This document shows positions 48,935-57,090 of a stretch of DNA of 64,000 nucleotides, piece by piece. The DNA lies in contig NZ_CP117522.1 in assembly GCF_031679605.1 (NCBI RefSeq), forward strand, positions 4,588,001-4,652,000, written 5' to 3'. The notes beneath the pieces are model-generated. The model worked only from the letters and a program-made list of their open reading frames with translations. It was not told the origin of the DNA and searched no databases. The translations under genes and the position numbers were made by a program. The stretch comes from Streptomyces luomodiensis (GTDB lineage: Bacteria > Actinomycetota > Actinomycetes > Streptomycetales > Streptomycetaceae). How positions within the stretch are numbered: the first letter of the stretch is position 1; each line of letters begins with the position of its first letter.

Positions 48935-51484
48935 TCACTCCTGTGTGACGGCCCGGAGGACATTCAGCCGGGCACCGCGCCGGGCCGGGCCGAGCGAGGC
49001 CAGCGCCCCCACGATCGCCGCACCCACCAGATAGACCGCCATCAGCGACCAGGGCAGGGACAGGGTGTTGACGCCCTGGGACCGCATCGAGTGGGCCACC
49101 GCGAGCCCGAGCCCGGCCCCGACCACCACCCCGAGCACCGCGCCGAAGAGCGAGATCACCACCGACTCGGTCATGATCATGCGGATCGTCTGGCCGCGTC
49201 CCAGCCCGATGGCCCGCAGCGCGCCCAGCTCCTTGGTCCGCTCCATCACCGACAGGGCCAGGGTGTTGACGATGCCCAGGACCGCGATGATCATCGCGAC
49301 CGCGAGCAGCGCCTGCACCACGTTGAGCATCATGTCGAAGCCGTCATTGAACTTCTGGGCGATCGCGTCCTTGGACTGCACCGTCACCTCGGGGCTGTCC
49401 CGCAGCGCCTTTTCGATCCCCGGCTGGACCGAGGCCACCGAGGCGTCCGGGGCCAGCTGGAAGTACGCCTGCGACGGCTGCGCGTAGCGGAAGCCCTCGG
49501 TCGCGTCGGCCCATGGGATCACCACGCTGTTGGCGAGCGCCATGTCCTCGAAGGTGCCGGCCAGCCGGTAGGTGTGCGGCTCCCCGCGCTGGAGCTGGAC
49601 GGTGACCTTGTCGCCCACCGCCAGATCGCGGTCCTTCGCGGTGGCCTTGTTCATCAGCACCGTACCGGGGGCCAGTTCATCGACCGACCCGGCCTCGGCC
49701 CGCAGGCTGAGCATGCCGCGCGCCGCCCCCCAGTCCTCCCAGGAGGACACCGACTGGGTGGCCTTGCCGACCTTCGCGGTGTCGAACGAGGCCGCGGCGA
49801 CCGCCGCCACCCCGTCCAGGCCACGCGCCTGGCGCAGCGCCGCCGGGTCGATGGAGGCCGACATGCTGTCGCCGGAGTCGCCCATCGCCACCAGCTGGGC
49901 CTTCAGCTTGTCCGAGATCTCGTTGTTGACGCTGTCCTTCGCCGAGGCGGCCACCGTGCTGAGCGTGGTGACCAGCGCCACGCCGATCATCAGCGCCGAG
50001 GCCGTGATCGCGGTACGGCGCGGATTGCGCGCCGAGTTGCGGCGCCCCAGCTGGCCGGGGAGCGAGCGGGAGAACAGCCCGCCCAGCAGCCATACGGCGG
50101 GCCGGCTGAACAGCGGGGTGAGCAGCGTGACCCCGATGAAGGCGAGCAGCACCCCGGGCAGCACGGCCGACATCGCCGCGTCGCCCGATCCGACGAGCCC
50201 CGTCATCAGCAGCCCGGCACCCAGCACCAGCAGCACCGAACCGGTCCAGGTCTGCTTGCGGTGCTTGCGGTCCGGCGCGACCGCCGAACGGATGACGGCG
50301 ATGGGCGCGACCTTCGCGGCCCGCAGCGCCGGGAACAGCGCGGCCAGCATCGTCACCCCCACGCCGACCACCAGCGACACGATGACCGCGCTGGCGGGTA
50401 CGCCGAGATCGGCGACCTCCAGCCCCTCCATGGTGCCCGCCAGCAAGGAGGCGCCCAGCGCTCCCAGGCCGACCCCGAGGCCCAGCCCGATGACCGCCGC
50501 GACCAGCCCGATCACCAGCGACTCCAGCAGCACCGAGCCGATCATCTGACGACGGCTGGCGCCCAGCGCCCGCAGCAGTGCCAGCTCACGCATCCGCTGG
50601 GCGATGATGATGGAGAAGGTGTTGATGATCAGGAAGACCCCCACCAGCACCGCCACCGCCGCGAAGCCCAGCAGCACCTGGGTGACCAGGTCGAGCACCT
50701 CCCGCGAGCGGTCGGCCGACGCCTTCGACAGCTCCTCACCGGTACGCACCTCGAAACCGGACCCGAGCTCCTTCTTCAGCGCCGCCTGGACGGTGGCGCT
50801 CTTCGCGCCCGAAGCCAGGTCCACGGTGACGGCCGAGTACTGGCCGTTGTCGCCCAGCATCAGCTCCCGCGCCACCGGTTCGGTGAACGCGACCGTCTGC
50901 TCGCCGCCGATGGAGTCCCGGTCACCGGAGTAGCCGAAGATCCCGGCCACGGTGAAGGTCCGCTTCGGCTGTCCGGTCAGCACGGCGATCGAGTCGCCGA
51001 CCGAGAAGTGCCCCTTCTCGGCGAGCCCGGCGTTGATCGCCACCTCGTCCGGCTTGGCCGGCGCGTGGCCGTCGCGCAGGGCGAGCAGCGAGGTCTCGCC
51101 GGTCCACCCCTTGCCGTACCGGGGGCCGCCGGTGCTCGGCACCACCTTGCCGTCCTTGCCGAGCGCGCGGGCGCCCTCGACGCGGATGTCCCCGCGGGCC
51201 TTCCCGACGCCGGGGACGTCCGCCACCCGGCGCACGGTCGCCGCGTCCAGCCCGACCGGCGCGCTCGCCGCGTCCCCCACGCCCCCGCTGACCCGCGCCT
51301 TGGCGGCCACCTGGAGGTCGATGTCGTCGTACGCGCCCGCGAACTGGGCGTCGAACGAACGGTTCAGGGTGTCCTGGAGGACGAAGGCGCCCGCGACGAA
51401 GGTGACACCCAGCACCACCGCGAGGCCCGACAGCAGCAGCCGTACCTTCCGCGACAGCACGCTTTTGAGAGTCGCCTTGAACAT
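48935..51484 (-). CDS. FtsX/MacB-type ABC transporter permease, 849 aa
   Basis: Large permease of the MacB/LolC type with two FtsX modules. An N-terminal transmembrane helix (LLLSGLAVVLGVTFVAGAFV) is followed by a large extracytoplasmic domain. Then come a helix bundle near residues 265-420 (LLGFAAVAVLVGVFLIINTF, MIGSVLLESLVIGLVAAVIG), a second amphipathic region, and a C-terminal bundle (VVQALLAVAMIIAVLGIVN and following). It starts 1 nt inside the ATPase stop and so forms an operon with it. Such pairs export peptides or give self-protection; beside an NRPS locus, export of or resistance to the product is a reasonable inference. It could also be an unrelated lipoprotein or stress transporter. 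Confidence 0.9.
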   Translation of the reverse strand: MFKATLKSVLSRKVRLLLSGLAVVLGVTFVAGAFVLQDTLNRSFDAQFAGAYDDIDLQVAAKARVSGGVGDAASAPVGLDAATVRRVADVPGVGKARGDIRVEGARALGKDGKVVPSTGGPRYGKGWTGETSLLALRDGHAPAKPDEVAINAGLAEKGHFSVGDSIAVLTGQPKRTFTVAGIFGYSGDRDSIGGEQTVAFTEPVARELMLGDNGQYSAVTVDLASGAKSATVQAALKKELGSGFEVRTGEELSKASADRSREVLDLVTQVLLGFAAVAVLVGVFLIINTFSIIIAQRMRELALLRALGASRRQMIGSVLLESLVIGLVAAVIGLGLGVGLGALGASLLAGTMEGLEVADLGVPASAVIVSLVVGVGVTMLAALFPALRAAKVAPIAVIRSAVAPDRKHRKQTWTGSVLLVLGAGLLMTGLVGSGDAAMSAVLPGVLLAFIGVTLLTPLFSRPAVWLLGGLFSRSLPGQLGRRNSARNPRRTAITASALMIGVALVTTLSTVAASAKDSVNNEISDKLKAQLVAMGDSGDSMSASIDPAALRQARGLDGVAAVAAASFDTAKVGKATQSVSSWEDWGAARGMLSLRAEAGSVDELAPGTVLMNKATAKDRDLAVGDKVTVQLQRGEPHTYRLAGTFEDMALANSVVIPWADATEGFRYAQPSQAYFQLAPDASVASVQPGIEKALRDSPEVTVQSKDAIAQKFNDGFDMMLNVVQALLAVAMIIAVLGIVNTLALSVMERTKELGALRAIGLGRGQTIRMIMTESVVISLFGAVLGVVVGAGLGLAVAHSMRSQGVNTLSLPWSLMAVYLVGAAIVGALASLGPARRGARLNVLRAVTQE

Positions 51485-52257
51485 CAGGCCACCTTCTCCA
51501 CGGTGTCGATCTTCTTCATCATGTCGAGCACGGCGTCCGCGGTCGGCTCGGTGATCTCGCCGACCACATGGCCGTCGGCGAAGAACACCACCCGGTCCGC
51601 GTACGAAGCGGCGTTGGGGTCGTGCGTGACCATGACGATGGTCTGGCCCAGCGACCTGACCGAGTCGCGCAGGAACTTCAGCACCTCGGTGCCAGCCCGC
51701 GAGTCCAGATTGCCGGTCGGCTCATCAGCGAAGATCACCTCGGGCTGGGACACCAGCGCCCGTGCGCAGGCCACCCGCTGCTGCTGACCGCCCGACAGCT
51801 CCGAGGGACGGTGCCCGAGCCGCTCGCTCAGCCCCACCGTCTCGATCACCTTCGCCAGCCACTCCGGCGAGGGCTTGCGGCCCGCGATCGCCAGCGGCAG
51901 CAGGATGTTCTCCTCGGCGGTCAGCATCGGCAGCAGATTGAATTGCTGGAAGATAAATCCGATGCGGTCTCTGCGCAGGCTGGTCAGCTCCTTGTCGCTC
52001 ATTCCATTGACCTTCATATCGGCCACATACACATCGCCCTCGCTGACCGTGTCGAGACCGGCCAGGCAATGCATGAGGGTCGACTTACCGGAACCCGAAG
52101 GCCCCATGATCGCCGTGAACTCACCACGACGCAGCTCCACGTCGACCCCACGCAGCGCGGCGACTTGCGCATCGCCGGTGCCATACACCTTGTGGACGTT
52201 CACCGCACGGGCGGCCAACTCCGTATCCGTCGAAATCGTCGCGCTCACGCGGCTCAC
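51484..52257 (-). CDS. MacB/LolD-type ABC transporter ATP-binding protein, 257 aa
   Basis: ATPase partner of the adjacent permease. It has Walker A GPSGSGKST, the Q-loop FQQFNLLPMLT, the signature LSGGQQQR, and Walker B VIFADEPTGNLDS, and it ends with the H-loop VTHDP. GTG at 52257 has its purine-rich AAAGGGAG almost touching it. A second GTG at 52248, nine nt further, has better spacing and may be the true start. The stop overlaps the permease start. It is divergent from a P450 gene; the 200-nt shared upstream region holds a small palindrome. Confidence 0.9.
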   Translation of the reverse strand: MSRVSATISTDTELAARAVNVHKVYGTGDAQVAALRGVDVELRRGEFTAIMGPSGSGKSTLMHCLAGLDTVSEGDVYVADMKVNGMSDKELTSLRRDRIGFIFQQFNLLPMLTAEENILLPLAIAGRKPSPEWLAKVIETVGLSERLGHRPSELSGGQQQRVACARALVSQPEVIFADEPTGNLDSRAGTEVLKFLRDSVRSLGQTIVMVTHDPNAASYADRVVFFADGHVVGEITEPTADAVLDMMKKIDTVEKVA

Positions 52258-52322
52258 TCTCCCTTTGCGGGGTCGGGCTTACGCTGACGAGCCGAGATTA
52301 AGACGCGACCCCGGGGCGCCAC

Positions 52323-52340
52323 CTCTGCCGAATGGCAGAG
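52323..52340. promoter_or_regulatory. Palindrome CTCTGCC-GAAT-GGCAGAG in a divergent promoter region
   Basis: A perfect 7-bp inverted repeat with a 4-bp spacer, between the divergent ABC ATPase and P450 genes. Its size fits an operator for a dimeric repressor. No regulator is assigned. Confidence 0.45.
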
Positions 52341-52469
52341 ATCCGGGCCGGGATTCGGGGACCGGCATCCCGGCCCGCTTCGAAGTCTTTGCATCGCACC
52401 TGTGGCATCGCAAGGGCCGACCTAGGGTCGTCCGGGACGTAAGGGCCCCGGATGGCTGAGGGAGACGGC

Positions 52470-53687
52470 ATGGCCGCCACACGGACACTCTCCAAGTACT
52501 GGCTGCTCACCAACGAGTTCACCCAGAACCCGTATCCCGTTCTGGAGCATGTCCGCCAGGAGCGTCCGGTGTGCGAGGTCTCCCTGCCCGGCGGCAGCCG
52601 CGCCTGGGTGGTGACCCGGTACGACGACGCCAAGGCGGCCCTCGCCGACCCGCGGTTCAGCCGCGACATCCACGTCCACTACCGGCTGATGTCCGCCAAG
52701 TCGGGCCGCACCATGACCCCGCCCGTCGAAGAGGCCAACCACCTGGCCAACCTCGAACCGCCCCGCCACACCCCGCTGCGCAAGGCCATCAGCTTCGCCT
52801 TCACCCCGCGCCGCGCCGAAGCGCTGCGGCCGAAGGTGGTGGACATCGTCGACGACCTGCTCGACCAGCTGGCCGACCGGCCCACCCCGGACCTGATCGC
52901 CGGATACGCCGACCCGCTGCCCGTGATGACCATCGCCGAGCTGATGGGCGTGCCCGCCGAGGCGTGGCCGGACTTCCTGCGCTGGTCCCAGGCGCTGCGC
53001 GAGTACTCCCCGACCGACACCTCGGGCGTCCTGGACCGCAACATCCGGGATCTGTCGGCCTACATGTCCGCGCTGATCGCCCAGAAGGAGCGGGAGCCGG
53101 ACGACGGCCTGCTCTCCTCCCTCATCCACGCCGGCCCCGAGCGCCGGCTCACCTCCACCGAGATCCTCTCCACCGGCTTCGCCCTGATGACGGGCGGCAA
53201 CGAGACCACCGCCAGTCTCGTCGGCGGCGTCCTGGCCGCCCTCCTCACCCATCCGGCGGAACGCGCCCAGCTCCTCGCCGAACCGGGCCGCTGGGGCGCC
53301 GCGATGGACGAGCTGATCCGCTACGTCAACCCGATCAGCAACGCGCTCCAGCGCGTCACCACCGAGCCGGTGGAGATCGGCGGAGTCACCATTCCGGCGG
53401 ATGAGGTCGTCATCATCTCGGTGCTGTCCGCCAACCGGGACCCCGACCAGTTCCCCGGCCACCCGGACGAACTCGACCTCACCCGCCCCAAGCCCGCCCA
53501 CCTCAGCTTCGGCTTCGGCATCCACTACTGCTCCGGCGCCCATCTCGCCAAGATCATCACCGAGACCGCCGCCCGCCGCCTCTTCGAGCGCTTCCCCGAG
53601 GCCCGCCTCGCGGTCCCCCCTTCCGGCCTCCGCTACCAGCAGACCGGCCTGGTCCGCCCCCTGGCGGCCCTCCCGGTCCAGTGGTGA
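52470..53687 (+). CDS. Cytochrome P450, 405 aa
   Basis: Second P450 of the locus, Streptomyces CYP105/107-like in general appearance. It shows MTGGNETTASL in the I helix, ExxR as DELIRY, and the heme loop FGFGIHYCSGAHLAK with Cys354. HHLANLEPPRHTPLRK is the usual C-helix region (here beginning N-H-L-A-N). The ATG at 52470 has GAGGGAG seven nt upstream; an ATG at 52452 in the same frame lacks a good site. It is followed after 50 nt by a tendamistat-like gene, probably in one transcript. It could act late on the peptide or be unrelated; the sequence does not decide. Confidence 0.9.
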   Translation: MAATRTLSKYWLLTNEFTQNPYPVLEHVRQERPVCEVSLPGGSRAWVVTRYDDAKAALADPRFSRDIHVHYRLMSAKSGRTMTPPVEEANHLANLEPPRHTPLRKAISFAFTPRRAEALRPKVVDIVDDLLDQLADRPTPDLIAGYADPLPVMTIAELMGVPAEAWPDFLRWSQALREYSPTDTSGVLDRNIRDLSAYMSALIAQKEREPDDGLLSSLIHAGPERRLTSTEILSTGFALMTGGNETTASLVGGVLAALLTHPAERAQLLAEPGRWGAAMDELIRYVNPISNALQRVTTEPVEIGGVTIPADEVVIISVLSANRDPDQFPGHPDELDLTRPKPAHLSFGFGIHYCSGAHLAKIITETAARRLFERFPEARLAVPPSGLRYQQTGLVRPLAALPVQW

Positions 53688-53737
53688 CCCGTCCAGTGGT
53701 CACCCGTCCGCCCCTCGAAGGAGAAAGGCAAGCAGAC

Positions 53738-54082
53738 ATGAAAAACACCGGAACGGCCTTACGCACCGCCGCCCTGTCCGTGGCCGCGGCCACGAGCGCC
53801 CTGGGCCTCGCCCTGGCCGCCCAGTCCCCGGCGGCTGCGGCGGACGACACCGTGCCGAGCTGCGTCAAGACAGCGACCACGCACGATCTGTTCGGTTACT
53901 TCGGTGCCTTCATCACCAACGACTGCACCACCGAACAGCGGGTGCTCCCCGTCTTCAAGATCGTGTGGAGCACGGGCCCCCAGCCGCAGTGCCACGTCCT
54001 GCAACCGGGCGAGAAGGCCACCCAGTGGGTGAAGCCCACCGGCATCATCGGTCAGGACCTCGTCGGCCTGGTCCGCTGCTGA
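53738..54082 (+). CDS. Secreted tendamistat-fold protein, 114 aa (paralogue of 3382-3693)
   Basis: Signal peptide at residues 1-35 (LGLALAAQSPAAAAD), then the same four-cysteine plan as the protein at 3382: PSCVK, NDC, QC followed by LQPG, and a terminal GLVRC. The loops are slightly longer (20, 21 and 28 residues between cysteines). The WRY triplet of tendamistat is again missing. The start has GAAGGAGAAAGG upstream. It lies 50 nt after the P450 and ends before a strong hairpin. Two such genes at opposite ends of the peptide locus suggest a shared role or a duplicated flank; function is unproven. Confidence 0.7.
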   Translation: MKNTGTALRTAALSVAAATSALGLALAAQSPAAAADDTVPSCVKTATTHDLFGYFGAFITNDCTTEQRVLPVFKIVWSTGPQPQCHVLQPGEKATQWVKPTGIIGQDLVGLVRC

Positions 54083-54105
54083 ACCGCCTGCCCCATGCCC
54101 TCCCC

Positions 54106-54136
54106 GCGCGCCGCCCGGCCACCCCGGGCGGCGCGC
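54106..54136 (+). terminator. Hairpin terminator after the second tendamistat-like gene
   Basis: A perfect 13-bp stem (GCGCGCCGCCCGG with its complement) and a 5-nt loop, 24 nt after the stop. It probably also serves the convergent gene at 54173. Confidence 0.7.
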
Positions 54137-54172
54137 CCTCGTTCAGCGGCGCTCCCGGTGCGCGGGCCCCGC

Positions 54173-54538
54173 TCAGGGACGGTCGAGCCGGAGCCGCTCG
54201 GCCCGCGGCAGACCCGCGACCACCAGGTCGTAGGAGTCCTCGATCAGCTCCCGGACCAGCCGGTCCGGGAGCCCACCGGCCACCGCCACCGTGTTCCAGT
54301 GGCGCTTGTTCATATGCCACCCCGGGACGATCAGCCCCGGATGCTCATCACGCAGCCGCACCGCGGCCTCCGGATCGCACTTCAGATTCACCGTGAGCGG
54401 ACGCGCGTCCAGCGTGGTCAGGGCGAAGATCTTGCCGTTCACCTTGAAGGCCGAGACCTCCGGGGAACGGGAGAAGGGCCACTCCTCCACCGCCGAGTTG
54501 AACGAGAGGCAGAAGGACCTCAGCCGCTCGGGGGTCAC
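54173..54538 (-). CDS. MmcQ/YjbR family protein, 121 aa
   Basis: Small cytoplasmic protein of the YjbR/CyaY-like fold family, of usual length. Diagnostic stretches are EEWPFSRSPEVSAFKVNGKIFAL, split here as EEWPFSRSPEV then FKVNGKIFAL; LTVNLKCDPEAA; PGWHMNKRHWNTVAV near the middle; and IEDSYDLVVAGLP at the end. Members are often annotated as DNA-binding, but the biochemical role is poorly established. It marks the return to ordinary chromosomal genes to the right of the cluster. Confidence 0.85.
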   Translation of the reverse strand: MTPERLRSFCLSFNSAVEEWPFSRSPEVSAFKVNGKIFALTTLDARPLTVNLKCDPEAAVRLRDEHPGLIVPGWHMNKRHWNTVAVAGGLPDRLVRELIEDSYDLVVAGLPRAERLRLDRP

Positions 54539-54627
54539 TCCGCACGCTCCTCACACTCGACCGACATGGACGGCCCCACCGTAGCCCAGGGCTCCGACAG
54601 CCCGATCGTGCTCCAAGGATCGGCATC

Positions 54628-55839
54628 TCACGTCTGGGGGATGGATCGCACCCGAGGGAGCGGATGCCACTCCGAGAGGAGAATCGTCGCGTCGTCGTCG
54701 AGCCGGCCGCCATGGTGATCGAGGACCGTGTGGATCAGACGGCGCAGCGCCTCGGGAGCGGGATCGCCGGCGGCTATGGCACGGATGATGAGATCCGTGA
54801 AACGTCCCTCGCCGAAGCGCTCCCCACTCGGCGAACGGGCCTCGGTGACCCCGTCGGAGTACAGCAGCACCCGGTCACCGGGCTCCATCTGAAAGCGGTG
54901 CACCTGGCGGGTCATGTCCGTGTCGATGCCGTCGAGGCCCAGCGGAGGCTCGGCATCCCGCGTCAGCGCGTCGTGGAGCACCTCCTGACCGCGCAGGAGC
55001 ATCGGTGGCGGATGGCCGCAGTTGACCCACTCCAGACCGCCGGTGCTGGTGTGCATGTTCGCCAGCACGGCGGTGACGTAGCGGTCGGGGAAGACCTCAC
55101 GGACCGCTCGGTCGATGGTGACCGCGTTCTCGACGATGTCCGCGTCCCGGCGGCGGGCGGTGCGGCAGGCCGCGAGGGCCACCGACGTGGTGAGCCCGGC
55201 GGCCAGGTCGTGGCCCATGGAATCGAAGATGCCCAGGTGCAGCGTGTGGTCGGAGGTGGAGTGGTCGAAGGCGTCACCGCCCAGATCGTAGGCGGGCTCC
55301 ACCACGGCGCTGGAGGTGAACCGATCGGTCCCGATGGTCCGCGGTGCGAGAAACGCCCAGACCATCTCGGAGGGCAGTGCCATGGACTCCTGGCGCTGCC
55401 GCTTGGTGTAGGCGTCGCTGTGGGCGGTCTTGTCGACCACTATCAGCGCGATCAAGGCCACCAGCGCACGGCAGGCCTCCATGGTGATGGCATCGAAGGC
55501 CGGGGCCTGGATGGCGACGACGCCCAACCGCTCCACCCCATCGACCAGCGGCAGCCACAGGACCATCCCGCTCCCCGTGGCCTCCTCGGTGATACGGGGC
55601 GAGACCGATCGGTACGCCCACCCGGCCAGCGTCCCGTCGATCGGCACCGTACGCGGCGCCTCGACCCGGGCATCCGGCACCGACACCAGCACCTTCTGCT
55701 GGAGGTCGGCGAGGTAGATGGTCAGATGGCTGATCTGCAACGACTCGTACTCGCGCCGCAGCACCTCGGGCAGGTCGGCGGGTGCGACGGACGGATACCT
55801 CCGCAACAGGCGAAGCACTGCCTGAGCCCGCTCGGGCAT
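54628..55839 (-). CDS. GAF-domain SpoIIE-type PP2C phosphatase, about 403 aa
   Basis: The N-terminal half (residues 30-170) is a GAF-like sensor domain (SHLTIYLADLQQKVLVSV, LVDGVERLGVVAIQ). The C-terminal half is a PP2C/SpoIIE Ser/Thr phosphatase with the metal-binding motifs AYDLGGDAFDH and GIFDSMGHDLAAGL, then VNCGHPPPMLL, YSDGVTEARSPSGERFGEG and a final DDDATILL. Such proteins dephosphorylate anti-anti-sigma factors in partner-switching pathways. The frame extends to 55944, but ATG at 55839 (or GTG at 55848) just after GGTGAGGG begins at the family's usual MPERAQAVLRLLRRYP region. Confidence 0.9.
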   Translation of the reverse strand: MPERAQAVLRLLRRYPSVAPADLPEVLRREYESLQISHLTIYLADLQQKVLVSVPDARVEAPRTVPIDGTLAGWAYRSVSPRITEEATGSGMVLWLPLVDGVERLGVVAIQAPAFDAITMEACRALVALIALIVVDKTAHSDAYTKRQRQESMALPSEMVWAFLAPRTIGTDRFTSSAVVEPAYDLGGDAFDHSTSDHTLHLGIFDSMGHDLAAGLTTSVALAACRTARRRDADIVENAVTIDRAVREVFPDRYVTAVLANMHTSTGGLEWVNCGHPPPMLLRGQEVLHDALTRDAEPPLGLDGIDTDMTRQVHRFQMEPGDRVLLYSDGVTEARSPSGERFGEGRFTDLIIRAIAAGDPAPEALRRLIHTVLDHHGGRLDDDATILLSEWHPLPRVRSIPQT

Positions 55840-55987
55840 GGCCCTCACCAGCTTCCCGCAAGAGCTCTCCCCTCCCGTCCACGCTACTCCCGCTCGCCAC
55901 GCACGCCCCGACGAGCCAAGACCCACCGCGCCGACCCGCGTCAACGAGATTCGTGACGGTCAACGCTTGCGTCAACCTCGGAGGGAT

Positions 55988-56353
55988 TCACGGTGTGTCC
56001 ACGCACCAGGACGCCTCCAAGCCCGCGTGACACGCCTGGCGCCGGTCCTCTTCCTCGGTCCTCTTACCCACCACGTTCGCCCCCAGCATGACCACGAGCG
56101 TGAGGCCCACGACCGCGCCCTGGCCCCAGGCGATCCCCGACGCACCGCGCACGGCGGCCGCCACCGCCGCACCGGCCGCGATCACGGCCACCGCAGCCGC
56201 CATCATGAGATAGGCACCGATCGGGTCCCCGACGTGCTGCGGATCCCAGGAAAAGTGGGAAGCGCACCACCCAAGGAAGATCAGCACAAGGGCGGCCAGC
56301 TCGGCGCCGACCAGAAGACACCCGCCACACCCGCCAGGGGTTCGCTCAGCCAC
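55988..56353 (-). CDS. Small hypothetical membrane protein, about 121 aa
   Basis: Three hydrophobic segments (AELAALVLIFLGWCA, AYLMMAAAVAVIAAGAAVAAA, AVVGLTLVVMLGANVV) and a charged Cys-containing tail (KRTEEEDRRQACHAG). No family recognised. An ATG further upstream (56404) would place the start inside the large palindrome that ends the neighbouring gene, so the GTG at 56353 after GGGCGG is preferred. Confidence 0.6.
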   Translation of the reverse strand: MAERTPGGCGGCLLVGAELAALVLIFLGWCASHFSWDPQHVGDPIGAYLMMAAAVAVIAAGAAVAAAVRGASGIAWGQGAVVGLTLVVMLGANVVGKRTEEEDRRQACHAGLEASWCVDTP

Positions 56354-56370
56354 CCGCCCAGGGCACCATG

Positions 56371-56420
56371 ACGTCACCGTCCCCGCATGAGTACCCGTAC
56401 TCATGCGGGGACGGTGACGT
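56371..56420 (-). terminator. Large perfect palindrome, terminator of the DUF4396 gene
   Basis: Arms 56371-56394 and 56397-56420 are a perfect 24-bp inverted repeat with a 2-nt centre, starting 8 nt beyond the stop at 56429. The stem is unusually long for a Streptomyces terminator. Confidence 0.75.
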
Positions 56421-56428
56421 GACGGGGG

Positions 56429-56917
56429 CTAGTGATAGGCGTGCACGACGGCGTGCCCCTTGCCTCTGCCGATCATCCACCGGTTGACCGGAGTGGTCAG
56501 AACGAAGGCGAGAACGAGAGAGAAGGCAAGCGAGAGCCAGAAGAGGGCCTGGGACAGGCCGGCGTCCATGGCCCCGGGCACACCCACCATGACCACATTG
56601 TCGATCAGTTCCATCACCGCGATGGACACGGTGTCCGCGGCCAGCGCGACCTTGAGCGCCTGCCGGACGGGCAGGCCCGCGCGCAGCACACCGCGCATCG
56701 TCAACGCGTAGCCGAAGACGAAGGCCAGCGCGATCGCGAGAGGCACGGTGGCCGCGTTGTGCAGGCCGGCGGCGGTGCCGATGACCATGCCGAGGACTTC
56801 ACCGATGGCACATCCGGTCAGACAGTGGAGCGTGGCCCGCGCGGCCATACGCCAGGAAGTGGCTGGTGCGTGATGGTCGTGATGCTCGCGCCGGTGCGTG
56901 CGTGCGATGTGGCCCAT
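56429..56917 (-). CDS. DUF4396 family membrane protein with His-rich N-terminus, 162 aa
   Basis: The N-terminus is HIARTHRREHHDHHAP, a likely metal-binding stretch. Four hydrophobic segments follow (CAIGEVLGMVIGTAAG, VPLAIALAFVFGYALT, the region around MELIDNVVMVGVPGAMDAG, FWLSLAFSLVLAFVLTTPVN), ending NRWMIGRGKGHAVVHAYH. The sequence fits DUF4396 proteins. A copper-repressor-like operator lies about 45 nt upstream, so a role in copper handling is plausible. GAGGGGAGCGG precedes the ATG. Confidence 0.8.
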   Translation of the reverse strand: MGHIARTHRREHHDHHAPATSWRMAARATLHCLTGCAIGEVLGMVIGTAAGLHNAATVPLAIALAFVFGYALTMRGVLRAGLPVRQALKVALAADTVSIAVMELIDNVVMVGVPGAMDAGLSQALFWLSLAFSLVLAFVLTTPVNRWMIGRGKGHAVVHAYH

Positions 56918-56961
56918 CGTCCGCTCCCCTCGTCGGATCAGGTGTCCATCAGCTCAACCAC

Positions 56962-56978
56962 ATACCCCGAGGGGGTAT
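56962..56978 (-). promoter_or_regulatory. CsoR-like operator ATACCCC-N3-GGGGTAT
   Basis: A perfect 7-bp palindrome with a 3-bp centre, 45-61 nt upstream of the DUF4396 start. It matches the general form of CsoR copper-repressor sites in Gram-positive bacteria (ATACCCC, short centre, GGGGTAT). No csoR gene is in the window. Confidence 0.65.
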
Positions 56979-57034
56979 TCCCAAGCCTGAAGGCGACAGC
57001 GGTCAGCGGCTCCCCACGGCAGGAAAACCCGCCA

Positions 57035-57075
57035 GGAGGGTCAGGGCAGCCCTACAGCCGCTGCCCTGACCCTCC
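57035..57075 (-). terminator. Hairpin terminator after the DUF305 gene
   Basis: A perfect 16-bp stem (GGAGGGTCAGGGCAGC with its complement) and a 9-nt loop, 16 nt beyond the stop at 57091. Confidence 0.75.
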
Positions 57076-57090
57076 CCGGGGGATGGCCCC

